Part shown: positions 32,862 through 40,697 of the stretch, piece by piece
Numbering within the stretch: position 1 is the stretch's first letter
Layout of the letters: the number at the start of each line of letters is the position of its first letter
Source of the DNA: Alphaproteobacteria bacterium UBA3760
Lineage (GTDB): Bacteria; Pseudomonadota; Alphaproteobacteria; Rs-D84
DNA: 40,826 bases
Direction: 5' to 3'
Assembly: GCA_002371155.1 (NCBI GenBank)
Contig: DFGC01000005.1
Span: 138,212-179,037 of the forward strand
Notes under the pieces: generated by a model
The model's input: the letters and a program-made list of their open reading frames with translations, nothing else
Told to the model about the DNA's origin: nothing
Databases searched by the model: none
Translations under genes and position numbers: made by a program

Positions 32862-33299
32862 ATGAGACAAGAATCAGGTCGTTCAATGATTGAAATGTTG
32901 GGTGTGCTGGCAATTATGGGGATTATCACCGTCGGCGCAATCAGTATGATTTCGTATGCAATGCGTATGCAAAAACAAAGTTCGGTAAATGACGAAGTTT
33001 ATCAGATTGTTTTGGGTGTGCGCCAATTGCTGGGGGAATATGATGATTTTACAAAAATTGATAATTCAACAATATTTACCGCATTGGCGATGTCGAATAA
33101 AAACCCGTATGGTGGAAATTATACCGTATCGGTAAATCCGGCAAATACACGCCAATTTATTGTCAGTATCGATGGGTTGTCGGATTCAGAATGCAAGGCA
33201 TTGGTGACCAAGGGTTGGACGGATTCTGTATCGGGTGCGATTGGTAATTGCGTCAGTATGGGCAAAGACAATGTCGTGTCCATTTTGTATGGAGAATAA
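32862..33299 (+). CDS. Type IV pilin-like protein
   Basis: 145 aa. The start at 32862 follows AAAGGTGG; a GTG three codons earlier is less likely. A short leader (MRQESG) precedes a class III prepilin motif: cleavage after Gly6 gives RSMIE, with Glu at +5, followed by the hydrophobic helix MLGVLAIMGIITVGAI. The globular part ends with a Cys pair (SECKALVTKGW and IGNCVSM) forming the usual D-region disulphide. The layout is that of type IVb pilins (PilS-like). It is the plausible major or minor subunit for the pilus whose secretin is at 19029. It is 3 bp from rluC. Confidence 0.85.
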   Translation: MRQESGRSMIEMLGVLAIMGIITVGAISMISYAMRMQKQSSVNDEVYQIVLGVRQLLGEYDDFTKIDNSTIFTALAMSNKNPYGGNYTVSVNPANTRQFIVSIDGLSDSECKALVTKGWTDSVSGAIGNCVSMGKDNVVSILYGE

Positions 33300-33302
33300 T
33301 CC

Positions 33303-34277
33303 TTGGCGGATGTGATAACGGTTTCTTTGGTCGAAGACGGCACGAAATTGATGCGCTGGTTTTTGCGAAAATTTCCGGCGATGCCAAGTCGTGATTTTTA
33401 TAAATTATGTCGTGGTGGGCAAATTCGTGTCAATTCATCGCGCGTTGATGCAACGCGCGTTCTGCGCGCGGGGGATGCGGTGCGGATTCCGCCGACAATC
33501 GCAATGTATGCAAAACGCGAAAATGTGAAAAAAACCGAGACCGGTGAAAAGTTTTCTATGTCGGATTTGGAATCTTTGCGGAAAACAATCATATATAATG
33601 ATGACGATATTGTTGTGTTTAATAAGCCTGCGGGATTGGCAGTCCAGGGTGGAACAGGTATCCGAAAATCGTTGGATAAAATGGCGGTGGCATTATTTCC
33701 ATATGATAAAATTTCATTGGTACATCGTTTGGATCGGGATACATCAGGATTGTTGGTGGTGGCGAAAAATCAACGGGCGGCACAGCATTTGGCAAATGCG
33801 TTTCAATCGAAAACGGCACACAAAGAATATTTGGCATTGTTAAATGGTTCTGTTTCGCCAAAGCAGGGAATAATAGATAACTATATCGCCAAAGGTCAGG
33901 TTTTTAATGATGCCACGCGTGTGAATAATGGCGCCGGTCAGCGACCACAGCGCGCAATTACAGAATATCGTGTGTTGTCCGATGCGGGATATGTTTCATG
34001 GGTTTTATTTTCACCGAAAACTGGGCGCACACATCAGTTGCGCATACACAGCGCATACAGTTTGAATGCACCGATTGTTGGGGATGATTTGTATGGGTTG
34101 GATAAAAAATTAGATTCAGGCTTGATGGGGATGTTGACGACAAATAAATTATTTTTATTTGCATATCGGATAACATTCCATCATCCGCGAACAAATAAAT
34201 TGATAACATTGCGTGCAGATGTTCCAGATTTTATGAAATCTGTGATGCGATTTATGGAATTTCAATTACCGGAATAA
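33303..34277 (+). CDS. rluC: 23S rRNA pseudouridine synthase (RluC-type)
   Basis: 324 aa, a normal length. The S4 RNA-binding domain is at 25-65 (FYKLCRGGQIRVNSSRVDA, GDAVRIPP), and the RluA-family catalytic domain has HRLDRDTSGLLVVAKN with the catalytic Asp. GRTHQLRIH is also typical. It isomerises U to pseudouridine in 23S rRNA (955, 2504, 2580 in E. coli). The TTG start at 33303 is supported by GGAG 8 bp upstream at the end of the pilin gene, and no ATG is near. It could be RluD, but the S4 text resembles RluC. Confidence 0.88.
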   Translation: MADVITVSLVEDGTKLMRWFLRKFPAMPSRDFYKLCRGGQIRVNSSRVDATRVLRAGDAVRIPPTIAMYAKRENVKKTETGEKFSMSDLESLRKTIIYNDDDIVVFNKPAGLAVQGGTGIRKSLDKMAVALFPYDKISLVHRLDRDTSGLLVVAKNQRAAQHLANAFQSKTAHKEYLALLNGSVSPKQGIIDNYIAKGQVFNDATRVNNGAGQRPQRAITEYRVLSDAGYVSWVLFSPKTGRTHQLRIHSAYSLNAPIVGDDLYGLDKKLDSGLMGMLTTNKLFLFAYRITFHHPRTNKLITLRADVPDFMKSVMRFMEFQLPE

Positions 34278-34280
34278 AAA

Positions 34281-36359
34281 ATGATAAGACGTAAAAGAAT
34301 TATGTTGTGGTTGCGCGTGGTTAGCCTGTTTATATTGGGCTTGGTTGTCGCAATTATAATCGCACTGTCCCAGGTCAGTTTGGAAAGTTTGCGCGGGCAT
34401 GTGTTGGCGGTGTTGCAAAACGCAACGGGGTATCCTGTGCAGATTGATGGGGCGGTGTCGTGGAAATTTTCTTTGCGTCCGCATATTGAATTAAACCAGG
34501 TGCGTGTTCCAAATGCCGATTGGGCCAAAGAAAAATATGGTTTTTCGGCAAAACGCATGGATGTGCGTTTGGATTTGGTTTCGTTGTTATATAATCGTCC
34601 AACGATTCGCAGTGTGAAATTATATGATACAAAAATCAAAATTGAAAAAAATGCAGATGGCGAATTGTCAATGCAACCGATTGAATCAAATGACACAAAA
34701 ATAGATGTGGAAAATAATAAAAAAGATGAAAAAAATGATGCTAAAAAAATCGAACCATATCCAATTCCCGACAGTCCGTTTGGACGTATAGAGGTTGAAA
34801 ATTTTTCTTTTGATAATGGCGATTATAAATTTTCTGTGTCGGGTGCACAATTGCGTTATTTACATTGGAAAAAAAATCGTGAATTTCATGGTTGGATAAA
34901 ACCCAATGATGAAGTTTATCCGTTTATTATTTCAATGTCTGAATATAATTCTGAGCGCAAAGTTTATCCGGTAAAGTTGGCTTTATCCACCGGTGGAAAC
35001 GCGTTGATTGCCGATGTCGCATTAGAGGCAACCAGTAAAATGCCAATCGATTTCGTTATCAAGGGCGATGTTGTTGATGTGCGTGCAGTTCAAGATTTAT
35101 TAAATATCGATTTAACCAGTTTGCCCAAAGTGTCTGTGAATATTGCGGGTGGATTGCGTGATGAAAATACTTTGGTGTTCAGAAAATCCAGTTTATCTAT
35201 GCGTGGCACCGATATAAATTTTTCGGGCACATATGATTGGGGTGGCAAAGTTCCATTGATAAAGGCGGATGTATCATCAAAAAATCTGAATTTATTAAAA
35301 CTGTTTCCGGAAATGTATTCTGGATGGATTCGACCGAATCGCGAATTAAATGTGTTTCATGATATAAATCTGCATGGTGTCGATATCAGAAAATATGATT
35401 TGGATATAAATGTTGATTTGAAACATTTGATTGTATATCGCGATTTAGATTTGAAAGATACTAAATTGAAACTGATATATAAAAACAAGCAAGGCGAAAT
35501 TGATGCAACAACAAATATCGCGGGTGGCATTATGCGTGTCGGCGGTGATTTTACCATAGATGCGTCTGGGGATATTTTTGTGCGTGTTGGTGTGCGTGCT
35601 AAAAATTTCACAATCGGACAATTGATGGACGAAATCAGAATCCAAGATTTTATTGTTGGGGTGCCGTTGGATTTATATGGGTATTTCCAAGCGCATGGAA
35701 AAAATATGTCTGAATGGATGCAAACGGTGACGGGGCCAGTCCAGGCGTATTCGGTGGGGGATGGATATGCGTATCCTAAATTGGTTGAAAATATTTATGG
35801 CACAGATGTTTTGACATCGTTGCGACATAATATTCAGGATTTGTTCAGTGATGATAAAAAACATGACAAGGCCAGAATATCGGGTGTGGCGGTAAATCTG
35901 AAATTGCGCGATGGCGATATTGAAACGCGGAATGGTGTTGCGATTGAAACAAATTCTATAAATGCGCGATTGGCGGGAAATCTGAATTTGGGTGATGAAA
36001 CCATAGATTTGGCATTGACGACGGTGCCGGTGCGCGGATTAAAATTGTCCTTGACCGGCAGTGTTGTAAATACGGTTGAAATTGTTGGAAATTTGGCGGA
36101 ACCAGATATAAAAATAAATGGTGTCGCCATGGCTGGCAAGGTCGTGTCGGCAACAGGTTTGGGGCTGTTGTTGGTGCCGTTCACAGGTGGCGCCAGTTTT
36201 GTTGCCGGATTGTTGGCAGGGGGGATTTTGGAAAATTGGCTGGCGGACAGTGAACCATGTAAAACGGCATTGAATAAAGGTGCGCCCGAACAAGATGGTG
36301 ACCCAGAATGGATGAGTGTTCCGGTTGCAGATTTGGCAAATCAAATGATAAAAGATTAA
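34281..36359 (+). CDS. AsmA-family protein
   Basis: 692 aa. One N-terminal transmembrane helix (about 10-30, VVSLFILGLVVAIIIALS) anchors a large periplasmic domain. The AsmA start is recognisable (TGYPVQIDGAVSWKFSLRPHIELNQVRV), and the C-terminal block has LAGNLNLGDETIDLALTTVPVRG and LAEPDIKINGVAM. It ends with a hydrophobic Gly-rich stretch (LLLVPFTGGASFVAGLLAGG). AsmA-like proteins are bridge-type lipid-transfer proteins between inner and outer membranes. A Lys/Asp-rich insertion lies at about 140-160. It starts 3 bp after rluC and is followed 17 bp later by cdaA. Confidence 0.87.
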   Translation: MIRRKRIMLWLRVVSLFILGLVVAIIIALSQVSLESLRGHVLAVLQNATGYPVQIDGAVSWKFSLRPHIELNQVRVPNADWAKEKYGFSAKRMDVRLDLVSLLYNRPTIRSVKLYDTKIKIEKNADGELSMQPIESNDTKIDVENNKKDEKNDAKKIEPYPIPDSPFGRIEVENFSFDNGDYKFSVSGAQLRYLHWKKNREFHGWIKPNDEVYPFIISMSEYNSERKVYPVKLALSTGGNALIADVALEATSKMPIDFVIKGDVVDVRAVQDLLNIDLTSLPKVSVNIAGGLRDENTLVFRKSSLSMRGTDINFSGTYDWGGKVPLIKADVSSKNLNLLKLFPEMYSGWIRPNRELNVFHDINLHGVDIRKYDLDINVDLKHLIVYRDLDLKDTKLKLIYKNKQGEIDATTNIAGGIMRVGGDFTIDASGDIFVRVGVRAKNFTIGQLMDEIRIQDFIVGVPLDLYGYFQAHGKNMSEWMQTVTGPVQAYSVGDGYAYPKLVENIYGTDVLTSLRHNIQDLFSDDKKHDKARISGVAVNLKLRDGDIETRNGVAIETNSINARLAGNLNLGDETIDLALTTVPVRGLKLSLTGSVVNTVEIVGNLAEPDIKINGVAMAGKVVSATGLGLLLVPFTGGASFVAGLLAGGILENWLADSEPCKTALNKGAPEQDGDPEWMSVPVADLANQMIKD

Positions 36360-36376
36360 ATACAAAGGGGTAAAAA

Positions 36377-37144
36377 ATGAATCATATATCTGAAGCGATT
36401 CAGTTGGCGATAATCATTGCGCTGGTTTGGTATTTTTATAAAAAACTGATACAAAACACAGCATCTGAAAAATTGGTGCGCGGTATTTTAGGATTGGTTT
36501 TATTGTGGGTGTTCAGTTTTGTGTGTATTATGTTGCGTGTTGATTTGTTGGGTGGATTTTTGCATTGGGTTGCATTGTTTTTGTCCATCAGTTTGATTGT
36601 TGTGTTTCAACCAGAATTGCGAAAGTTTATGGCCATGATGGGCAGTATCCAAGGTTGGCGCAAATTGATTTTTGGTCGCGATAAAAATCATGGTGTGCGT
36701 CGTGATACCGCCGCGTTGGATGCGATTGTCAGTGCGGTTGAATATATGTCGGCAAAACATACCGGCGCATTGATTGTGTTCCCGTCAACATTGGACGAAT
36801 CGGTTATCGAACGCAAAGGTGTCGCGGTGGATGCGAAAATTACATCTGAATTATTGTTGACTATATTTTTTAATAAAACACCGTTGCACGATGGTGCGGT
36901 GATTGTTGAAAATAATCGCATTGCGTATGCAGGCGCAATTTTGCCGTTGTCGCAAAATAATCTGAATTGGAAATATGGAACGCGTCATCGTGCCGCGTTG
37001 GGATTGTCCGAGGTTTCATCGGCAACTGTGTTGGTTGTGTCCGAAGAAAGTGGTGATATTTCAATCGCCGAAAAAGGCAAGATTACCAAATATGACGATT
37101 TGAAAAAATTACGCGCAAAATTAGAAAAAACGATGAAAATGTAG
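36377..37144 (+). CDS. cdaA: Membrane diadenylate cyclase (CdaA/DacA type)
   Basis: 255 aa. Three N-terminal transmembrane helices (about 5-22, 33-53, 59-78) are followed by the DAC domain. Catalytic motifs are intact: HDGAV with Asp172-Gly173-Ala174 and GTRHRAALG with Arg203-His204-Arg205. FQPELRKFMAMMG between helices and domain is also typical of CdaA. It converts two ATP to c-di-AMP. The ribosome site AAAGGGG is close to the ATG. CdaA operons in Firmicutes carry cdaR and glmM; here the partners are asmA and rluC. No c-di-AMP phosphodiesterase is seen in the window. Confidence 0.92.
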   Translation: MNHISEAIQLAIIIALVWYFYKKLIQNTASEKLVRGILGLVLLWVFSFVCIMLRVDLLGGFLHWVALFLSISLIVVFQPELRKFMAMMGSIQGWRKLIFGRDKNHGVRRDTAALDAIVSAVEYMSAKHTGALIVFPSTLDESVIERKGVAVDAKITSELLLTIFFNKTPLHDGAVIVENNRIAYAGAILPLSQNNLNWKYGTRHRAALGLSEVSSATVLVVSEESGDISIAEKGKITKYDDLKKLRAKLEKTMKM

Positions 37145-37165
37145 GCCTGATTTTATGATTTTTGC

Positions 37166-37193
37166 CCGCCAAAGTCCATTTGGCGGTTTTTTT
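37166..37193 (+). terminator. Terminator of the pilin-rluC-asmA-cdaA operon
   Basis: 8-bp stem CCGCCAAA/TTTGGCGG with loop GTCCA and seven T residues. Confidence 0.9.
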
Positions 37194-37213
37194 GTGTGTG
37201 GTGGCTTTTGCCC

Positions 37214-37243
37214 TTGCACCGAATCGGTATTTTTTGATAGAAT
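37214..37243 (+). promoter_or_regulatory. Probable dnaN promoter
   Basis: TTGCAC (37214-37219), 18-bp spacer, TAGAAT (37238-37243), 58 bp before the start codon. Confidence 0.5.
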
Positions 37244-37301
37244 GCAGTTTGGAATGTAGGAAAATTAAAAAAACAAGAAAGATAAGTAGAGGAGTTTTGT
37301 T

Positions 37302-38420
37302 ATGGAATTTTCTGTTTTTCGCCAGGTTTTAATCCGTGCGTTGGGGCATATGCAATCGATTGTTGAAAAACGCGCAACATTGCCGATTTTGATGAATGTT
37401 AAATTAGAGGTCGCCGATGATTTGATTTTGTCGGCAACAAATGTTGATTTGGAATTGGTTGAACATGTGGCGGCGGATATTACTTTGGGGGGTAAAACAA
37501 CTGTACCGGTGCAAATGTTATATGATATTGTTCGTAAATTGCCGGATGATGCGGAAATTTCGTTCAAACAATCTGGGGACCAATTGGTCGTGTCCAGTGG
37601 TCGCGCTGTTTTCCATTTGCCAACATTGCCGGCTGAAAATTTCCCGGCCATGGCGGGCAGTAATTTAACCACAAAATTCCAAATGACGACTGGCGATTTG
37701 GCGCATTTGATAAACCAAACGAAATTCGCAATTCCAACGGACGATGTGCGTTATCATCTGGGCGGAATTTATTTCCATATCGCGGACGAGGGTAAAACAA
37801 AAATGTTGACGGCGGTTGCCACCGATGCCCAGCGTTTGGCATTGTGTGCGATGCCGGCCCCGGTGGATAGCGCGGAAATGCCGGCGGTTATTTTGCCGCG
37901 TCGCGTGATTGGTGAATTGGCAAAATTATTAGAAGATGCCAATGTTGATGATGTTATGATTGAATTGTCTGATACCAAGGCGCGTTTCACAATCGGTTCG
38001 GCAATTTTGACCAGTAAATTGGTTGATGCACAATACCCGAATTATCGTGTCGTTATCCCCAAGGGTAATGATAAAATTGCCGTCATGGACAGAAAACAAT
38101 TTGTTAACGCGGTTGATTTGGTGTCGGTTGCATCGGTTGATAAAACCAAATCTGTTCAGTTGACATTTTCAACCAACAAATTGGTTATAAACGCGTCCAG
38201 TCCGGATGCTGGAACCGCAACCCAGGAATTGGATGTTGAATACAATGGCGATGCATCGTTCACCGTTGTGTTTAATGTGAAATTCTTGTTGGATGTCGCC
38301 GGCCAGGTCGAGGGCGAAAAATTCCAAATGGAAATGCAAGACCCATTATCACCAACAACAATTAAATCCACCGATAAAAAGACGGATGCGTTGTTTGTGC
38401 TGATGCCAATGCGCATGTAA
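37302..38420 (+). CDS. dnaN: DNA polymerase III sliding clamp (beta subunit)
   Basis: 372 aa, as expected for the ring-forming clamp. Domain 1 begins MEFSVFRQVLIRALGHMQS with EKRATLPILMNV; domain 2 contains FAIPTDDVRYHLGGIYFH and TDAQRLALC; domain 3 ends with the conserved LFVLMPMRM, part of the clamp-partner pocket. The ATG follows AGAGGAG. It stands alone with its own promoter, 12 kb from dnaA rather than beside it. Confidence 0.97.
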   Translation: MEFSVFRQVLIRALGHMQSIVEKRATLPILMNVKLEVADDLILSATNVDLELVEHVAADITLGGKTTVPVQMLYDIVRKLPDDAEISFKQSGDQLVVSSGRAVFHLPTLPAENFPAMAGSNLTTKFQMTTGDLAHLINQTKFAIPTDDVRYHLGGIYFHIADEGKTKMLTAVATDAQRLALCAMPAPVDSAEMPAVILPRRVIGELAKLLEDANVDDVMIELSDTKARFTIGSAILTSKLVDAQYPNYRVVIPKGNDKIAVMDRKQFVNAVDLVSVASVDKTKSVQLTFSTNKLVINASSPDAGTATQELDVEYNGDASFTVVFNVKFLLDVAGQVEGEKFQMEMQDPLSPTTIKSTDKKTDALFVLMPMRM

Positions 38421-38442
38421 AAATAAATAAAAATCAATCCTG

Positions 38443-38521
38443 ACGGCACATCTGCTGGTTATTTGTTCACTCATGTAGCACTTGTACACTACGTTCACAA
38501 ATAACTTCGCATCTGTGCCGT
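38443..38521. repeat. Structured palindromic element, copy B
   Basis: Three nested stems: ACGGCACA (38443-38450) with TGTGCCGT (38514-38521), GTTATTTGT (38458-38466) with ACAAATAAC (38497-38505), and GTAG (38475-38478) with CTAC (38489-38492). It is related to copy A at 16-90, with three compensatory changes in the main stem. Its right half is the start of the tandem array that follows. Confidence 0.8.
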
Positions 38522-38960
38522 TATTATTGATTTTTTGTCTATGGTGTTTTGTTATTATTTTTTTACACTGCGAAACACCGACCGTTTCCAATAACCTCAT
38601 AAAAATTAATTTCTTAAAAATGATACATTCACAAATAGTGCCGTTATTATTGATTTTTTGTCTATGGCGTTTTGTTGTTATTTTTTTTACACTGCGAAAC
38701 ACCGACCGTTTCCAATAACCTCATAAAAATTAATTTCTTAAAAAAATACCAGGTTCACAAATAACTTCGCATCTGTGCCGTTATTATTGATTTTTTGTCT
38801 ATGGTGTTTCGTTATTATTTTTTTACACTGCGAAACACCGACCGTTTCCAATAACCTCATAAAAATTAATTTCTTAAAAAAATACTACGTTCACAAATAA
38901 CTTCGCATCTGTGCCGTTATTATTGATTTTTTGTCTACGGTGTTTCGTTATTATTTTTTT
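38493..38960. repeat. Tandem array of about 135-bp units (3.5 copies)
   Basis: Units start near 38494, 38628, 38754 and 38890, giving periods of 134, 126 and 136 bp. Copy 2 lacks about 10 bp (the ACTTCGCATCT part). Copy 4 stops after about 70 bp. Each unit carries the right arm of element B, the text GTGCCGTTATTATTGATTTT, and an internal hairpin GGTGTTTCG/CGAAACACC (for example 38803-38811 with 38831-38839; copy 4 has only the left arm). Apart from the 3' flank up to the next gene, this array fills the region between dnaN and the 194-aa gene. Short frames read across it are repeat-derived, not genes. Confidence 0.9.
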
Positions 38961-38970
38961 GTTATAAACA

Positions 38971-38998
38971 TTGACACTTTTTGTTTTTGTGTTATATT
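38971..38998 (+). promoter_or_regulatory. Strong promoter of the 194-aa gene
   Basis: Consensus TTGACA (38971-38976), 16-bp spacer, TATATT (38993-38998), 27 bp before the ATG. It begins 11 bp after the end of the tandem array. Confidence 0.8.
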
Positions 38999-39024
38999 AT
39001 GTAAGCAAAACAAAAGGGTGCAAA

Positions 39025-39609
39025 ATGGCGAAACATAATATCAGTTATAAAACATTTGGCAGATATACAGAATATATCACAGATGCGGTGTTGGATGAAT
39101 TTGGCGGTTCGTATACAAATCGTCAAGAATACCGTAATACATGGCGTGTGCAATTTCCGTACACCGCCGAATGTGATGCGTTCATTATGCAGAAATCTCG
39201 GACTTTTTTGCGGACTTTGCCAGATTGTAATTTACGCGATTTGAATTTTTCGTATAGTTTGTGTCAAAATATTGCCGATTATTTATCTAAATATATGGCT
39301 AAAAAAATTGAAAATAACGGAAATGGTAAAAACGAAAATAAAGAATCAATGAAACAATATTTGTTGAAAGAATTGTTTTTTGATTTTCCTGTATTTGTGG
39401 TGAATTTCAATAAACGGTATAAAAAACCGTTGGATATGGCAAATGATGATTGGGTCAATGCGAATCCTGGGGTTGTGGTGATGGCGAAATATTTAGGAAA
39501 AAATGTGACCCCAGATGTTGCGGCAAATGTTCCGGTTAAAAAACGTCGTCCAAGAATAGGTCGTGTTGATGTCGCCAAATATATTGCAGATCAAAATCGT
39601 CAAAAATAA
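39025..39609 (+). CDS. Hypothetical protein next to the repeat array
   Basis: 194 aa. The start at 39025 (after AAAAGGGTGC) is preferred; a longer frame starting at 38971 would begin on the -35 box itself. The protein is soluble and basic. The first half is mixed alpha/beta with aromatics (YKTFGRYTEYITDAVLDEF, YRNTWRVQFPYTAECDAF), the centre has an Asn/Lys/Glu-rich linker (about 95-110), and the C-terminus is Arg/Lys-rich (KKRRPRIGRVDVAKYIADQ). The basic tail suggests nucleic-acid contact. It is not recognised. It is convergent with the invertase gene, with 10 bp between stops. Confidence 0.65.
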   Translation: MAKHNISYKTFGRYTEYITDAVLDEFGGSYTNRQEYRNTWRVQFPYTAECDAFIMQKSRTFLRTLPDCNLRDLNFSYSLCQNIADYLSKYMAKKIENNGNGKNENKESMKQYLLKELFFDFPVFVVNFNKRYKKPLDMANDDWVNANPGVVVMAKYLGKNVTPDVAANVPVKKRRPRIGRVDVAKYIADQNRQK

Positions 39610-39619
39610 TTTTGACGAT

Positions 39620-40216
39620 TTAGATTTTGTTTTGGTATTGGTATCTGTAAACGGTTGTTTTGTCCACATCTAGTATTTTTGCAATATCTGCATTACTGAT
39701 ACCTTTATCAATCAATTCAGTATATTTTTCATACTTGTTTTTTATTTTTGATGTTTTTGATTTGGCACCATGTGGTCGGCCTAATTTTCGCCCAGTTGAT
39801 TTGATTCGATCCAGGCTTTCGCGGACGCGTTCTTGTAATAATTGTTTTGATAGTTCCGCCGACAATCCGAATGCGAATGCCAAAACTTTGGATTGAATAT
39901 CTGCACCCAGGCGAAAGTTTTCTTTTAATGTCCAAACCTGGCAATCGCGTTCCAAACAATGTTGCAATATTCCCATTACCTCCATCAGGGATCGTCCAAG
40001 GCGCGAAATTTCTGTTGTGATTAAAATATCGCCACTGTTTAAATTTTTTAATAAAGCGCCCAGTTGGCGGTCGTTTAATTTGCGACTGCTGGAAATTTTT
40101 TCTTCAATCCACAGGTCAACATTTATTTTGTTATTGGATGCAAATCTTTCAATAACAAAATGTTGGTTTTCTTCATGTTGATGTAATGTTGAAACACGAC
40201 AGTATCCGTAAATCAT
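39620..40216 (-). CDS. Serine recombinase / DNA invertase, Bacteroides Mpi-like
   Basis: 198 aa, small serine recombinase. Catalytic start MIYGYCRVST with Arg7 and Ser9; LITTEISRLGRSLMEVM carries the conserved Arg pair; KVLAFAFGLSAELSKQLL is the dimer helix E; the C-terminal DNA-binding domain has a helix-turn-helix at about 168-193 (NADIAKILDVDKTTVYRY). The whole text, notably the central WTLKENFRLGADIQSKVL block, closely recalls the multiple-promoter invertase (Mpi) of Bacteroides, from memory. Such enzymes flip promoters for surface genes at inverted repeats. The ATG follows AAAGGAG. Alternatives: resolvase or a transposon-borne recombinase. Confidence 0.88.
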   Translation of the reverse strand: MIYGYCRVSTLHQHEENQHFVIERFASNNKINVDLWIEEKISSSRKLNDRQLGALLKNLNSGDILITTEISRLGRSLMEVMGILQHCLERDCQVWTLKENFRLGADIQSKVLAFAFGLSAELSKQLLQERVRESLDRIKSTGRKLGRPHGAKSKTSKIKNKYEKYTELIDKGISNADIAKILDVDKTTVYRYQYQNKI

Positions 40217-40391
40217 AATTTTCTCCTTTGGGTTGTTAAAATAAAAAACAGGCCGAAAATTGTTTGTGGCCCGTTGGTTTGATTTTTTTATAAAATCGCA
40301 ATCTTTCCAAGTGTTTTCGGAAAAATGAGAAAAAAAACCTAAGATTTTTTATGTGTCGGCACCGCCGACGGCTTTGTCGTCATACCGCGGT

Positions 40392-40533
40392 ATCGGGCCC
40401 CGCGAAACGCGGATGCGTTTTGTGGGTGATTTCGCGCGGTATCCAGTTGATACGCAGTATCAACCTGTGTCATTTGGCATAATTACGCAAGTTTGCTTTC
40501 GCAAACTGGATCCCGGCCTGCGCCGGGATGACG
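40392..40533. repeat. 142-bp direct repeat, copy 1
   Basis: Identical to 40556-40697. It is built of four successive hairpins: CCGCG/CGCGG, GTTGATAC/GTATCAAC, AGTTTGC/GCAAACT and ATCCCGGC/GCCGGGAT. The last one reads GCCGGGATGACG, a motif widely seen in bacterial interspersed palindromes. Confidence 0.92.
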
Positions 40534-40555
40534 ACATGACGGAATATTCCCCTCC

Positions 40556-40697
40556 ATCGGGCCCCGCGAAACGCGGATGCGTTTTGTGGGTGATTTCGCG
40601 CGGTATCCAGTTGATACGCAGTATCAACCTGTGTCATTTGGCATAATTACGCAAGTTTGCTTTCGCAAACTGGATCCCGGCCTGCGCCGGGATGACG
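40556..40697. repeat. 142-bp direct repeat, copy 2
   Basis: Exact second copy, offset by 164 bp, with 22 bp of unique sequence between the copies. On minus its end translates as the repeat-derived peptide VIPAQAGIQ, seen in many spurious annotations, so no gene is called here. Confidence 0.92.

Noticed and set aside
38349..38718. Frames of 117 and 78 codons across the tandem array
   Set aside because: Internally repetitive because the DNA is repetitive; not protein-like and without ribosome sites.
38493..38960. CRISPR array
   Set aside because: The units are about 135 bp and nearly identical throughout, without short repeats alternating with unique spacers, and no cas gene is near.
38971..39024. 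Longer start for the 194-aa protein
   Set aside because: It would begin on the -35 box of the promoter, and the extra residues are encoded by the promoter itself.
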